Positions 1-7,830 of a stretch of DNA of 64,000 bases are shown in pieces. The notes beneath the pieces are model-generated. The model ran no database searches, had not been told where the DNA came from, and saw only the letters and a program-made list of their open reading frames with translations. The translations under genes were made by a program, and so were the position numbers. The stretch lies in contig CADAUV010000001.1 in the NCBI GenBank assembly GCA_902791235.1, forward strand, positions 47,061 to 111,060, read 5' to 3'. The DNA is from Oscillospiraceae bacterium (GTDB taxonomy: Bacteria; Bacillota; Clostridia; Oscillospirales; Acutalibacteraceae). The number at the start of each line of letters is the position of its first letter. Within the stretch, counting starts at the first letter, position 1.

Positions 1-491
1 ATGTTGACCATATTGCAGCTCCAAGCATTAATCATTATTCAAATTACACTACAATATATCCAAAAGAAATAACAAGTTATAAAAGAACGCATATAACTGA
101 CCACTATTTTTATTCAAGCGAAAAGAATGAGCATTACTTAATTGAACTTAAAGCTTCTGGAGATTTAGACAATAAGAAAGCACGCGCTGAAAAGAATGCT
201 TTGTTAGAAGAATTCTTTTTATTAAAAAATCAATTAAAAGATGATGAGAATAGCAAAGTATTCATCTTCTTCGGAACGGCTTATAATAAATTTGGCGAGG
301 GTAAAGTTTGGAAACAAGAGCGCGTTAAACAATTCTTTTCAGAAGATGAGCTATTAATTGGAAAAGATTATTGGAATTTTGTTTGTAACGATGAACAGGG
401 TTTTGATATTGTTTTCAATCAGTATCAAAAATCAGCAGAAAAAATAAGAATAGCATTAACAAAAATTAAAGGATTATATTTTGATGATTAA
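1..491 (+). CDS. Type II restriction endonuclease, 5'-truncated (TdeIII-like, tentative)
   Basis: The reading frame is open from base 3 to the TAA at 489-491, so the gene begins left of the window; 162 residues are visible. It carries an IELKASGDLDNKKA segment, which fits the E-x-K half of a PD-(D/E)XK nuclease site, followed by a lysine- and glutamate-rich helix and a conserved-looking VFIFFGTAYNKFGEG strand. The layout recalls the C-terminal part of the TdeIII-type endonucleases, but this is recognition from memory. The methyltransferase start overlaps its last codons, as is usual for a cognate restriction-modification pair. Base composition is strongly AT-rich compared with gdhA next door, which points to transfer. 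Confidence 0.6.
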   Translation, partial: VDHIAAPSINHYSNYTTIYPKEITSYKRTHITDHYFYSSEKNEHYLIELKASGDLDNKKARAEKNALLEEFFLLKNQLKDDENSKVFIFFGTAYNKFGEGKVWKQERVKQFFSEDELLIGKDYWNFVCNDEQGFDIVFNQYQKSAEKIRIALTKIKGLYFDD

Positions 492-1215
492 TACTGAACA
501 AATTGAAAAATACTTATTATTGAATGAAGATTGCTTTTCCGCTTTGAAAAAGATTCCCGATAATTCTGTTGATTTAATACTTACTGACCCGCCCTATAAT
601 ATTGCTAAATATAGCACAGGCAATATTAAGTTTGATTGGCGGTCAGATATTAACAACGATTTGGCAGAATGGGATTTAGTTGAATTGCAGCCAAAAGATT
701 TAATTAATGAGTTTAAACGCATTTTAAAGCCAAAAGGTAATATTTTTATTTTTTGTTCTTACAATATTATAGGAGAATATCATAAAGTATTTGACCCTGA
801 ATTTGATACTTTTCAATTTATGGTTTGGCATAAAACAAATCCCGTTCCGAACTTTAGAAAGTCATCATTTTTAAATAGCTGTGAATTAATAGTTGGCTGT
901 TGGAATAAAGGACACACTTGGAATTTTACCACTCAAAAAGATATGCACAATTTTATTGAAAGTGGTATATGCATGGGTGCGGAAAGAATAAAGGACAAAG
1001 ACGGAAAATCATTGCATCCAACACAAAAACCGATAGCTGTTCTTGATAAAATTATAAAGATTGCATCAAATGAAAACGATGTTGTTTTGGATTGTTTTAG
1101 TGGTGTTGGAAGTACAGGCGAGGCGGCATTAAAGAATAATCGTAGATTTATTGGAATCGAAATAGATGAAGTTTATATGGATGCTACTGAAAAAAGGCTT
1201 GAAAAATACAAATAA
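484..1215 (+). CDS. DNA methyltransferase, beta-class (N6-adenine or N4-cytosine)
   Basis: About 243 residues. Catalytic motif IV (LTDPPYNIA) comes early, near residue 35, and the S-adenosylmethionine-binding motif I (VVLDCFSGVGSTG) comes late, near residue 200, after the HPTQKP segment. This order (IV, target recognition, X, I) defines the beta class, which modifies exocyclic amino groups of A or C. The ATG at 484 is preferred over the TTG at 481; it lies inside the end of the endonuclease gene, so the two are probably translationally coupled. It likely protects host DNA from the upstream nuclease. AT-rich like its partner. Confidence 0.9.
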   Translation: MINTEQIEKYLLLNEDCFSALKKIPDNSVDLILTDPPYNIAKYSTGNIKFDWRSDINNDLAEWDLVELQPKDLINEFKRILKPKGNIFIFCSYNIIGEYHKVFDPEFDTFQFMVWHKTNPVPNFRKSSFLNSCELIVGCWNKGHTWNFTTQKDMHNFIESGICMGAERIKDKDGKSLHPTQKPIAVLDKIIKIASNENDVVLDCFSGVGSTGEAALKNNRRFIGIEIDEVYMDATEKRLEKYK

Positions 1216-1222
1216 ACACTAT

Positions 1223-1260
1223 CAAAAGAAAGAGCTCTACACTTGTAGAACTCTTTTTTA
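1223..1260 (+). terminator. Terminator after the restriction-modification pair
   Basis: An inverted repeat AAGAGCTCTACA / TGTAGAACTCTT (one mismatch) is followed by a run of T, seven bases after the methyltransferase stop. Confidence 0.7.
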
Positions 1261-1343
1261 TAATGCTTTAGTAGCTATTATCCAATGTGTTTTTGTTTGA
1301 AAATTGTTTCCTTCCGGTTGATTTTTTGTCAAAAACAATAATT

Positions 1344-1360
1344 GGTGCCCATTTGGTGCC
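1344..1360. repeat. Paired GGTGCC direct repeat, possible recombinase arm site
   Basis: GGTGCC occurs at 1344-1349 and again at 1355-1360, start-to-start spacing 11. On the other strand it reads GGCACC-N5-GGCACC, the same architecture as the GGCAAC-N5-GGCAAC pairs at the ends of the guaA element. It sits between the AT-rich restriction island and the chromosomal gdhA terminator, so it may mark the right end of another island whose integrase lies outside the window. Confidence 0.4.
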
Positions 1361-1369
1361 AAAGCATAA

Positions 1370-1410
1370 AAAAGAAGGCTCAGGAGAAATCCTGAGCCTT
1401 TTTGATTTTT
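1370..1410 (-). terminator. Terminator of gdhA (bidirectional)
   Basis: A perfect GGCTCAGGA / TCCTGAGCC stem with a GAAA loop, flanked by A and T runs on both sides; it lies just past the gdhA stop. Confidence 0.85.
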
Positions 1411-1416
1411 AGTTTA

Positions 1417-2766
1417 TTAATAGATACCCTGAGCGAGCATTGCGTCTGCGACTTTTTCAAAGCCTGCGATATTCGCGCCTGCTACAAGGTCGTAGCCGAG
1501 GCCGTAGCGCTCTGCTGCTTCCATTGAATTCTTATGAATATCAATCATTGCCTGATGAAGTCTTGCGTCAACCTCCTCTGCCGTCCAGCTGAGGCGTGCG
1601 CTGTTCTGGCTCATTTCAAGGCCTGATACGCATACGCCGCCTGCGTTAACTGCTTTTGAAGGAGCGATGATAACGCCCTCGGTCTCTCTGAAGAGGTCGA
1701 ATGCGTCCTCGGTTGTAGGCATATTAGCAACCTCGATGTAGTACTTCGTGCCGTTTGCAAGAATCTTCTTAGCCTCGTCGAGAGTAACCTCGTTCTGAGT
1801 TGCGCAAGGCATTGCTATATCAACCTTTACGCCCCACGGCTTTTCACCCGGGAAGAACTGACAACCGAACTTGTCGGCGTAGTCCTGACATCTGTCTCTG
1901 CCAGACGCGCGCATTTCGAGAAGGTAACTGATTTTCTCGTCTGTTACGATACCGTCCGGGTCGTAAACATATCCGTCGGGACCTGAGATAGTAACTGCTT
2001 TTGCGCCAAGCTCAGCAAGCTTCTTGCAAGCGCCCCATGCAACATTGCCGAAACCGGAGATTGCAACGGTCTTGCCCTTGATGTCGTCGTTCATATGCTT
2101 GAGCACTTCGCAGGTATAGTAAACTGCGCCGTAGCCCGTTGCTTCGGGACGGATGAGGGAGCCGCCGTATGAACGGCCCTTACCTGTAAGCACGCCGTTA
2201 TCGTATGAATCCTTGATTCTCTTATACTGACCGAAGAGATAACCAATCTCTCTTCCGCCTACGCCGATATCGCCTGCAGGAACATCAATGTTAGGACCGA
2301 TATGCCTGTAAAGCTCTGTCATAAATGCCTGACAGAAACGCATAATCTCGCCGTTTGACTTGCCTCTCGGGTCGAAGTCGGAGCCGCCCTTACCGCCGCC
2401 CATCGGAAGACCTGTAAGTGAATTCTTGAAGGTCTGCTCGAAGCCGAGGAAGAACATAATTGAGCTGTTAACAGTCGGGTGGAAACGAAGGCCGCCCTTG
2501 TAAGGTCCGATAGCTGAATTGAACTGAACACGGAAGCCCCTGTTAACCTGGGTCTTGCCCTCATCGTCAACCCATGCAACACGGAAGGTGATGAATCTTT
2601 CGGGCTCAATCATTCTGCCGAGGATGTCCTCTTCAACATACTCGGGATGCTCGGCAACCACCTTTTCAAGTGAGCCGAGAACCTCTTTGACCGTCTGGAT
2701 AAATTCAGGCTTTTCCGGATTTCTTTTTTCGGCTGTTTCAATAACCTTTGAAATGTACTCGTTCAT
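1417..2766 (-). CDS. gdhA: NADP-specific glutamate dehydrogenase
   Basis: 449 residues, the normal size of the hexameric bacterial enzyme that reductively aminates 2-oxoglutarate to glutamate with NADPH. The substrate region shows YKGGLRFHPTVN and the catalytic-lysine segment PMGGGKGGSDFDPRGKS; the Rossmann dinucleotide site is VAISGFGNVAWGA. The ATG at 2766 follows a good AAAGAGG ribosome binding site. It stands alone with its own terminator, and is the main ammonium-assimilating enzyme in many gut Clostridia. Confidence 0.97.
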   Translation of the reverse strand: MNEYISKVIETAEKRNPEKPEFIQTVKEVLGSLEKVVAEHPEYVEEDILGRMIEPERFITFRVAWVDDEGKTQVNRGFRVQFNSAIGPYKGGLRFHPTVNSSIMFFLGFEQTFKNSLTGLPMGGGKGGSDFDPRGKSNGEIMRFCQAFMTELYRHIGPNIDVPAGDIGVGGREIGYLFGQYKRIKDSYDNGVLTGKGRSYGGSLIRPEATGYGAVYYTCEVLKHMNDDIKGKTVAISGFGNVAWGACKKLAELGAKAVTISGPDGYVYDPDGIVTDEKISYLLEMRASGRDRCQDYADKFGCQFFPGEKPWGVKVDIAMPCATQNEVTLDEAKKILANGTKYYIEVANMPTTEDAFDLFRETEGVIIAPSKAVNAGGVCVSGLEMSQNSARLSWTAEEVDARLHQAMIDIHKNSMEAAERYGLGYDLVAGANIAGFEKVADAMLAQGIY

Positions 2767-2898
2767 TGGAATTACCTCTTTCGTTTATGTAATTTTCTGG
2801 GAGAAAACCCCATAAAATAAGGGTATCACTTTATAATAGAATTGTCAAGTCGGTATGCTCTTTTAGCGACTTTCGTTTTCTGTTTTCCTTGTGCCGTA

Positions 2899-2927
2899 TT
2901 GACATCCTTCGCGATATGTTATATAAT
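2899..2927 (+). promoter_or_regulatory. Sigma-A-type promoter of the thiamine-precursor operon
   Basis: TTGACA at 2899-2904 and TATAAT at 2922-2927 with a 17-base spacer, both perfect consensus. Transcription would start near 2934, just before the TPP aptamer. Confidence 0.85.
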
Positions 2928-2942
2928 CTCATTAACTTAATA

Positions 2943-3050
2943 AGTCAGGGGTGCTGTTTACGGCTGAGATTATACCCTTCAACCTGCACGGTAATGCGTG
3001 CGTGGAAGACGAGATATGACATTATACCCCTGTTTTTCAGGGGTTTTTCT
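2943..3050 (+). ncRNA. TPP riboswitch (THI element) with attenuator
   Basis: The aptamer shows the hallmark GGGGTGC, GGCTGAGA, TACCCTTCAACCTG and a variable P3-like GCACGGTAATGCGTGC hairpin between about 2943 and 3015. It is followed by an ACCCCTG / CAGGGGT hairpin with a TTTTTCTTTT tail (about 3025-3050), an intrinsic terminator. The 5' part of the aptamer (CAGGGGTG) can pair with the ACCCCTG arm, giving an obvious antiterminator. High thiamine pyrophosphate should therefore switch off the downstream transporter genes. Confidence 0.93.
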
Positions 3051-3094
3051 TTTGGCTTAATAAGTGAATTTATATTAAGAAAGAGGTAATTTGA

Positions 3095-3394
3095 ATGAAA
3101 GCAAGTATTGCAATTCAGGTGCTTCCTCAGGTTGACAGCGAGGAGGAGCTTATCCGCATTGTTGACGAGGTAATCGCCTACATTAAAAGCACGGGACTTA
3201 ATTGTTATGTGGGTCCGTTTGAAACAACAATCGAGGGCGAGAGCTACGATGAGCTTATGGAGATTGCATCAAATTGTCAGAAGGTTGCCATCAAGGCAGG
3301 CTGCGACAGCGTAAGCGCTTACATCAAGGTTGTTTACACGCCTGACGGAGAGGTACTTACAATTGACAAAAAGGTTTCAAAGCATCACCAATAA
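3095..3394 (+). CDS. Thiamine-binding-like protein (YkoF/MTH1187 family)
   Basis: 99 residues, a one-domain ferredoxin-like fold protein of the MTH1187/YkoF thiamine-binding family. Supporting segments are IAIQVLPQVDSEEELIRIVDEVIAYIKSTG and the C-terminal CDSVSAYIKVVYTPDG in two-strand pattern. It is the first gene after the TPP riboswitch and is followed by permease, binding protein and ATPase, which fits a role in binding thiamine or its pyrimidine precursor in the cytoplasm. Ribosome binding site AAAGAGG precedes the ATG. Its 3' end overlaps the permease gene. Confidence 0.85.
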   Translation: MKASIAIQVLPQVDSEEELIRIVDEVIAYIKSTGLNCYVGPFETTIEGESYDELMEIASNCQKVAIKAGCDSVSAYIKVVYTPDGEVLTIDKKVSKHHQ

Positions 3395-4154
3395 AACGGC
3401 GCCTGCAGTAGCGATTGCCGTAGTGCTGCTCATATGGTATGTCTGTTCTGACAGGGAGGTTATCCCTGCGTATATGCTGCCGTCGCCGGGTCAGGTGGCA
3501 AGGGCGTTTGCCGGGAATTTTCAGATTATGCTCAAGCAGGCCTGCGTAACATTGCAGGAGGCGTGCATAGGTCTGCTTATCGGCGTTGCGCTTGCATTTG
3601 TTATCGCTGTGCTTATGGACAGGTTTGAGCTTCTTTACAAGGCGCTTTATCCCATACTTGTAATAACTCAGACGATACCGACGATTGCAATTGCGCCGCT
3701 TCTGGTTTTATGGATGGGCTTCGGTATGGCGCCGAAAATCACGCTCGTTGTTATTACAACCTTCTTCCCGATTGTTATAGGGCTTCTCGACGGATACAAA
3801 GCCGTTGACCCCGACACGGTGAACTTTATGCGCGCAATGGGCGCGAACAGGATTCAGATTTTCAGGCATATTAAGTTTCCAAGCGCGCTCAAGTCCTTTT
3901 ATTCGGGACTTAAAATCTCCGCGTCATATGCCATTGTCGGCGCCGTTGTATCCGAATGGCTCGGCGGCTTCGAGGGTCTTGGCGTGTATATGACAAGGGT
4001 AAAGAAAGCGTATGCGTATGACAAAATGTTTGCGGTGATTGTTTTTATTTCCGCAATCAGCCTTATTCTTCTCGGGCTTGTGGCGCTTCTTGAAAAGCTC
4101 TCCATGCCGTGGGAAAATGAAAATTCAGAAAGCAATGAAAGGAAAAGAATATGA
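3363..4154 (+). CDS. ABC transporter permease for thiamine precursor (ThiX-like)
   Basis: A BPD_transp_1-type inner-membrane permease, about 263 residues, with several hydrophobic segments and the EAA-loop region MRAMGANRIQIFRHIKFPSA near residue 170 that contacts the ATPase. An upstream in-frame ATG at 3330 exists, but the TTG at 3363 has a GGAGAGG site eight bases before it and gives the usual short N-terminus; I prefer it. The start overlaps the preceding gene by about 30 bases. With the next two genes it forms a ThiXYZ-type importer of hydroxymethyl- or formylamino-pyrimidine under TPP control. Confidence 0.88.
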   Translation: MTKRFQSITNKTAPAVAIAVVLLIWYVCSDREVIPAYMLPSPGQVARAFAGNFQIMLKQACVTLQEACIGLLIGVALAFVIAVLMDRFELLYKALYPILVITQTIPTIAIAPLLVLWMGFGMAPKITLVVITTFFPIVIGLLDGYKAVDPDTVNFMRAMGANRIQIFRHIKFPSALKSFYSGLKISASYAIVGAVVSEWLGGFEGLGVYMTRVKKAYAYDKMFAVIVFISAISLILLGLVALLEKLSMPWENENSESNERKRI

Positions 4155-5155
4155 AAAAGTTATTATCGGTTTTACTCGTCTGTGTTCTTGTGTTTAGCCT
4201 TGCGGCTTGCTCCAAGTCTGCCGACAACAGCGACAGCGGCAGGACGGATATCACGCTCTGCCTTGACTGGACGCCGAACACAAATCACACAGGCTTTTAT
4301 GTTGCTCTTGAAAAGGGCTATTATGAAGAAGCAGGACTTAATGTAACAATTGTTCAGCCGCCTGAAAACGGCGCTGTTCAGGCTTGTGCGGCAGGACAGG
4401 CTCAGTTTGCAATCGACGCTCAGGACACGCTTGCGCCTGCCTTCACCTCCGATACTCCGCTCGATGTTACCGCTGTTGCCGCACTTATTCAGCACAACAC
4501 CTCGGGTATCATTTCAAAGAAGGGCGAGGGTATGGACAGACCTTCGGGCATTACGGGCAAGACCTATCTTACATGGGATTCGCCGACTGAGAAGGCTATT
4601 ATGGAGAATGTTGTCAACGGCGACGGCGGCGACTGGGACAAAGTTACGCTTATCCCGAACACCGTAACCGAGGAAGCGCAGGATGTCAATAATAATCCCG
4701 ACCACGCAATCTGGGTGTTCTACGCATGGGGCGGCATAAATGCGAAGGTTAATAATATTGATACTGATTTCTTCTTCTTCAAGGACATCAATCCCACTTT
4801 TGATTATTACACTCCCGTGATTATTGCCAACAACGAATTCTTAAATACCAATCCCGACGCTGCAAAGAAATTCCTTGAGGCGACAAGAAAGGGTTATGAG
4901 TATGCCGTAGCTAATCCCGAGGAGGCTGCGCAGATTCTTATTAACGGCGACGAAACGGGCTCGCTTACAGGCTCCGAGCAGCTTGTAACGGAAAGTCAGA
5001 AATATCTTGCAAATCAGTATATCGCTGACGCACAGAAGTGGGGCTATATTGACCCTGCCCGCTGGGATGGCTTTTACGCTTGGCTTTACGAGGAAGGACT
5101 TGTTGAGAAGGAGCTTCCTGCAGGCACGGGATTTTCAAACGATTATTTACAGTAA
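4151..5155 (+). CDS. Substrate-binding lipoprotein, THI5/NMT1 family (ThiY-like)
   Basis: 334 residues. The N-terminus is a lipoprotein signal (MKKLLSVLLVCVLVFSLAACS, cysteine after LAA). The mature protein begins with the family signature LCLDWTPNTNHTGFYVALEKG, typical of pyrimidine-binding THI5-like proteins, followed by the two-lobed periplasmic-type fold. It overlaps the permease stop by four bases (ATGA), implying coupled translation. It should capture a thiamine pyrimidine precursor at the cell surface and hand it to the permease. Confidence 0.92.
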   Translation: MKKLLSVLLVCVLVFSLAACSKSADNSDSGRTDITLCLDWTPNTNHTGFYVALEKGYYEEAGLNVTIVQPPENGAVQACAAGQAQFAIDAQDTLAPAFTSDTPLDVTAVAALIQHNTSGIISKKGEGMDRPSGITGKTYLTWDSPTEKAIMENVVNGDGGDWDKVTLIPNTVTEEAQDVNNNPDHAIWVFYAWGGINAKVNNIDTDFFFFKDINPTFDYYTPVIIANNEFLNTNPDAAKKFLEATRKGYEYAVANPEEAAQILINGDETGSLTGSEQLVTESQKYLANQYIADAQKWGYIDPARWDGFYAWLYEEGLVEKELPAGTGFSNDYLQ

Positions 5156-5156
5156 T

Positions 5157-5885
5157 ATGGCAGTTTTAACTTGTGAAAACATAAAAAAATCCTTCGGCGC
5201 AAAGGAAGTGCTGAAGGGCGTATCGCTTGAGCTTAACGAGGGCGAGCTTGTGTCGCTCCTCGGAGTGAGCGGCGGAGGAAAGACTACGCTTTTCAATGTC
5301 CTCTCGGGTATCTATATGCCCGAGGAGGGCAGGGTAACGCTCAGGGGCGAGGACATCACGGGCAAACCCGGTAAAATCAGCTATATGCTTCAGAAGGATT
5401 TACTTTTGCCCTATAAGAAGGTTATCGACAATGTGTCGCTTCCGCTTGTGCTAAGAGGTATGAGCAAACGGGAGGCGCGGCAGAAAGCCGACGGGCATTT
5501 CGCTTCCTTCGGGCTTGAGGGAACGCAGCAGCTTTATCCTTCCGCTCTTTCGGGAGGTATGAGGCAGAGGGCGGCGCTCCTCAGGACATACCTTGCTTCC
5601 GACGGCGTTGCGCTTCTTGACGAGCCGTTTTCGGCGCTTGACACTATAACGAAGTCCAGAATACACGAGTGGTACCTTGATGTTATGAATGAGATTAATC
5701 TCTCAACAATATTCATCACTCACGATATTGACGAGGCAATTCTGCTTTCGGACAGAATTTGTATCCTTACCGACGGCAGAATAACGAACGAGCTTCACAT
5801 CGAAGCACCGAAGCCGCGTGCAAAGGACTTCAATCTCACGCCCGAATTCCTTGAATACAAAAAACAAATTGTAAATATGCTATAA
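5157..5885 (+). CDS. ABC transporter ATP-binding protein (ThiZ-like)
   Basis: 242 residues. Walker A is GVSGGGKTT, the signature LSGGMRQRAAL, and Walker B VALLDEPFSALD, with the H-loop in FITHDIDEA. The ATG at 5157 lies one base after the binding-protein stop; upstream in-frame starts would run into that gene. It powers the preceding permease. A terminator follows, closing the riboswitch-controlled unit. Confidence 0.93.
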   Translation: MAVLTCENIKKSFGAKEVLKGVSLELNEGELVSLLGVSGGGKTTLFNVLSGIYMPEEGRVTLRGEDITGKPGKISYMLQKDLLLPYKKVIDNVSLPLVLRGMSKREARQKADGHFASFGLEGTQQLYPSALSGGMRQRAALLRTYLASDGVALLDEPFSALDTITKSRIHEWYLDVMNEINLSTIFITHDIDEAILLSDRICILTDGRITNELHIEAPKPRAKDFNLTPEFLEYKKQIVNML

Positions 5886-5888
5886 AAA

Positions 5889-5926
5889 ATATCCCCTGAA
5901 TACGCAAGTGTCCGGGGGATTTTTAT
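5889..5926 (+). terminator. Terminator of the thiamine-precursor operon
   Basis: ATCCCC / GGGGGAT arms around an imperfect inner stem, followed by TTTTTAT, directly after the ATPase stop. Confidence 0.75.
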
Positions 5927-5998
5927 ACCGCCGTAATTGTTGACGAAAAACCGCAATTTTGTTATAATATTTCAGTAAAAATTTTTAGGAGGTATTTT

Positions 5999-6979
5999 AT
6001 GGATACTAATAAAAGACCCGAAACAATGGAAAGAATTACAACACCTGAGCTTGCAAACGCATTTATTGACGAGCAGGTTAAGGCTCTGCGCGAGCAGATT
6101 GGCGACAAAAAAGTGCTTCTTGCGCTTTCAGGCGGTGTTGACAGCTCGGTTGTCGCAGCGCTTCTTATCAAAGCCGTAGGACAGCAGCTTGTCTGCGTGC
6201 ATGTTAACCACGGACTTCTCCGTAAGGGCGAGCCTGAGCAGGTTATTGATGTTTTCAGAAATCAGATGAATGCAAATCTTGTGTATGTTGACGCTGTTGA
6301 CAGATTCCTTGACAAGCTTGCAGGTGTTGCCGAGCCGGAGAAAAAGCGCAAGATTATAGGCGCTGAGTTCATCAGAGTGTTTGAAGAAGAGGCAAGAAAG
6401 CTTGACGGCATAGAGTTTCTTGCACAGGGTACAATCTACCCCGATATTCTTGAGAGCGACGGCGTAAAGGCGCACCACAATGTCGGCGGTCTGCCCGAGG
6501 ATTTACAATTTGAGCTTGTAGAGCCTGTAAAGCTTCTCTTTAAGGACGAGGTAAGGGTTGTCGGCAAGGCGCTTGGACTTCCCGACGGTATGGTATTCCG
6601 TCAGCCGTTCCCGGGTCCGGGTCTCGGCGTAAGATGCCTTGGCGCAATCACGAGGGACAGGCTTGAATGTGTAAGAGAGTCTGACGCAATTCTCCGTGAG
6701 GAATTTGCCAAAAACGGACTTGAGGGTAAGGTTTGGCAGTATTTCACAGCGATTCCCGACATTAAGTCGGTGGGCGTAAAGGACGGCAAGAGATACGAGG
6801 GATACCCTGTAATTATCAGAGCCGTAAATACTAAGGACGCAATGACGGCAACGGTTGAGGATGTTCCGTTTGCGCTTTTACAGCATATTACAAACCGTAT
6901 CACAGCGGAGGTTGACGGCGTAAACCGCGTGCTTTACGACCTCACACCAAAGCCCTGCGGCACAATTGAGTGGGAATAA
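5999..6979 (+). CDS. guaA: GMP synthase, PP-loop ATP pyrophosphatase subunit only
   Basis: 326 residues, against about 510 for the usual two-domain bacterial enzyme. It starts directly at the ATP pyrophosphatase domain (PP-loop LLALSGGVDSSVVAA near residue 41) and runs through the normal C-terminal dimerization domain, ending in the highly conserved KPCGTIEWE. The amidotransferase domain is absent and no partner lies nearby. The ATG at 5999 has an AGGAGG site, so this is the true start. It aminates XMP to GMP using ammonia, either free or from a separate glutaminase subunit. Its 3' end is the attachment site of the mobile element that follows. Confidence 0.93.
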   Translation: MDTNKRPETMERITTPELANAFIDEQVKALREQIGDKKVLLALSGGVDSSVVAALLIKAVGQQLVCVHVNHGLLRKGEPEQVIDVFRNQMNANLVYVDAVDRFLDKLAGVAEPEKKRKIIGAEFIRVFEEEARKLDGIEFLAQGTIYPDILESDGVKAHHNVGGLPEDLQFELVEPVKLLFKDEVRVVGKALGLPDGMVFRQPFPGPGLGVRCLGAITRDRLECVRESDAILREEFAKNGLEGKVWQYFTAIPDIKSVGVKDGKRYEGYPVIIRAVNTKDAMTATVEDVPFALLQHITNRITAEVDGVNRVLYDLTPKPCGTIEWE

Positions 6980-6980
6980 T
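6968..6980 (+). other. Left attachment core (attL) at the guaA 3' end
   Basis: GAGTGGGAATAAT, covering the last guaA codons and the stop, recurs with one change (GAGTGGGAGTAAT) at 26898-26910. Integration leaves guaA intact. The 3' end of guaA is a known target of tyrosine-recombinase islands. Confidence 0.75.
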
Positions 6981-7030
6981 GCTCCCTAGTCCTGAAAGGC
7001 GCATAAACACTCACTTTTTGCAGTTTTGAA

Positions 7031-7123
7031 ATTGCTTTTGGCAACAAAATGGCAACACGAGTGAATTATTCTAAACAAACATTACAAAAGGCTAATTGAT
7101 TTTCTGTAATCAATTAGCCTTTT
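7031..7123. repeat. Element left-end block, copy 1 (GGCAAC pair plus terminator)
   Basis: About 92 bases that recur at 26909-27001 with few changes. It contains GGCAAC at 7040 and 7051 (11-base spacing, probable integrase arm site) and, at 7086-7123, a perfect AAAAGGCTAATTGATT / AATCAATTAGCCTTTT hairpin that terminates the XRE gene and insulates guaA. Confidence 0.85.
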
Positions 7124-7127
7124 CTCT

Positions 7128-7649
7128 TTATTTCTTTTTCTTATGATTCTTATTGTACTCTGCAACAAGCATATCGCTGAGCTCTTGACTCGGTTTGATT
7201 TCCACAAAGCGCGTCGGATAGTTGTAACGCCAGTTGTCATATTGGATTTCGTCAATCTTGCCATCCTTCAACTTTTCCTTCATTTCGTTCCATTCATTAA
7301 GTCGGGAGAAAAGGTTGGTGAAGCATTCCGGTCTGTTCTCGTCTGCAACAAGGCAGAGCTTGCCGCCTATTCTGTCAATCGTTAAACCGTAAATATCCTC
7401 AATCGCAAAAAGGGTATGCATTAAGCGGTTGTATGTATCAAGATTGGGGTTATCAAGCGCGTCGGTAGACACGCCTAAAATCTTGGCAATTTCCTCAAGG
7501 ACATCTTCTCTCGGTTCTCTTCTTCCGTTTTCATATTGCGCAATACGGGAATCGGCGTTCTTCTCACCAAAGCCGAGCACCGTGCCAACATATTTCTGCG
7601 TCATATTACGCTTTTTTCTAATAAATCTCATTCTTTCGCTAATAGCCAT
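7128..7649 (-). CDS. XRE-family transcriptional repressor of the element
   Basis: 173 residues. An N-terminal helix-turn-helix (residues 4-65: RMRFIRKKRNMTQKYVGTVL with recognition helix around SRIAQYENGRREP) is followed by an unassigned effector/dimerization domain of about 100 residues rich in aromatic residues, ending in a lysine tail. It is transcribed divergently from the excisionase and integrase genes across a shared control region with a palindrome, the usual arrangement for the master repressor of an integrative element. The 3' end of a second copy of this gene is visible at about 28771-28830. Confidence 0.85.
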   Translation of the reverse strand: MAISERMRFIRKKRNMTQKYVGTVLGFGEKNADSRIAQYENGRREPREDVLEEIAKILGVSTDALDNPNLDTYNRLMHTLFAIEDIYGLTIDRIGGKLCLVADENRPECFTNLFSRLNEWNEMKEKLKDGKIDEIQYDNWRYNYPTRFVEIKPSQELSDMLVAEYNKNHKKKK

Positions 7650-7726
7650 ACATGTTCACCTCATTAACACCATATCATAATTGCTACGGTGTGTCAAGAA
7701 CTTTATCAAATTTGTTAAGAAAACAC

Positions 7727-7755
7727 TTGACAATGAAAACAATATGTGCTAATAT
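7727..7755 (+). promoter_or_regulatory. Promoter of the excisionase-integrase genes
   Basis: TTGACA (7727-7732), 17-base spacer, TAATAT (7750-7755). The start point would fall at the edge of the palindrome at 7761, so a protein bound there would block initiation. Confidence 0.75.
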
Positions 7756-7760
7756 AAAAA

Positions 7761-7780
7761 CCGTAACATATATGTTACGG
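7761..7780. promoter_or_regulatory. Perfect 20-base palindrome, probable operator
   Basis: CCGTAACATA followed by its exact reverse complement. It sits right after the -10 box of the rightward promoter and between two divergent genes, one of them an XRE repressor, so it is the best operator candidate. Confidence 0.65.
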
Positions 7781-7830
7781 TTGCAAACAAAACAAAATCA
7801 ATATTGTTAAAACTGAAAGGAGGCGTTGCG

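Noticed and set aside
2319-2815. ORFs on either strand inside and across gdhA
   Set aside because: They are shadows of the gdhA frame, with low-complexity translations and no ribosome sites.
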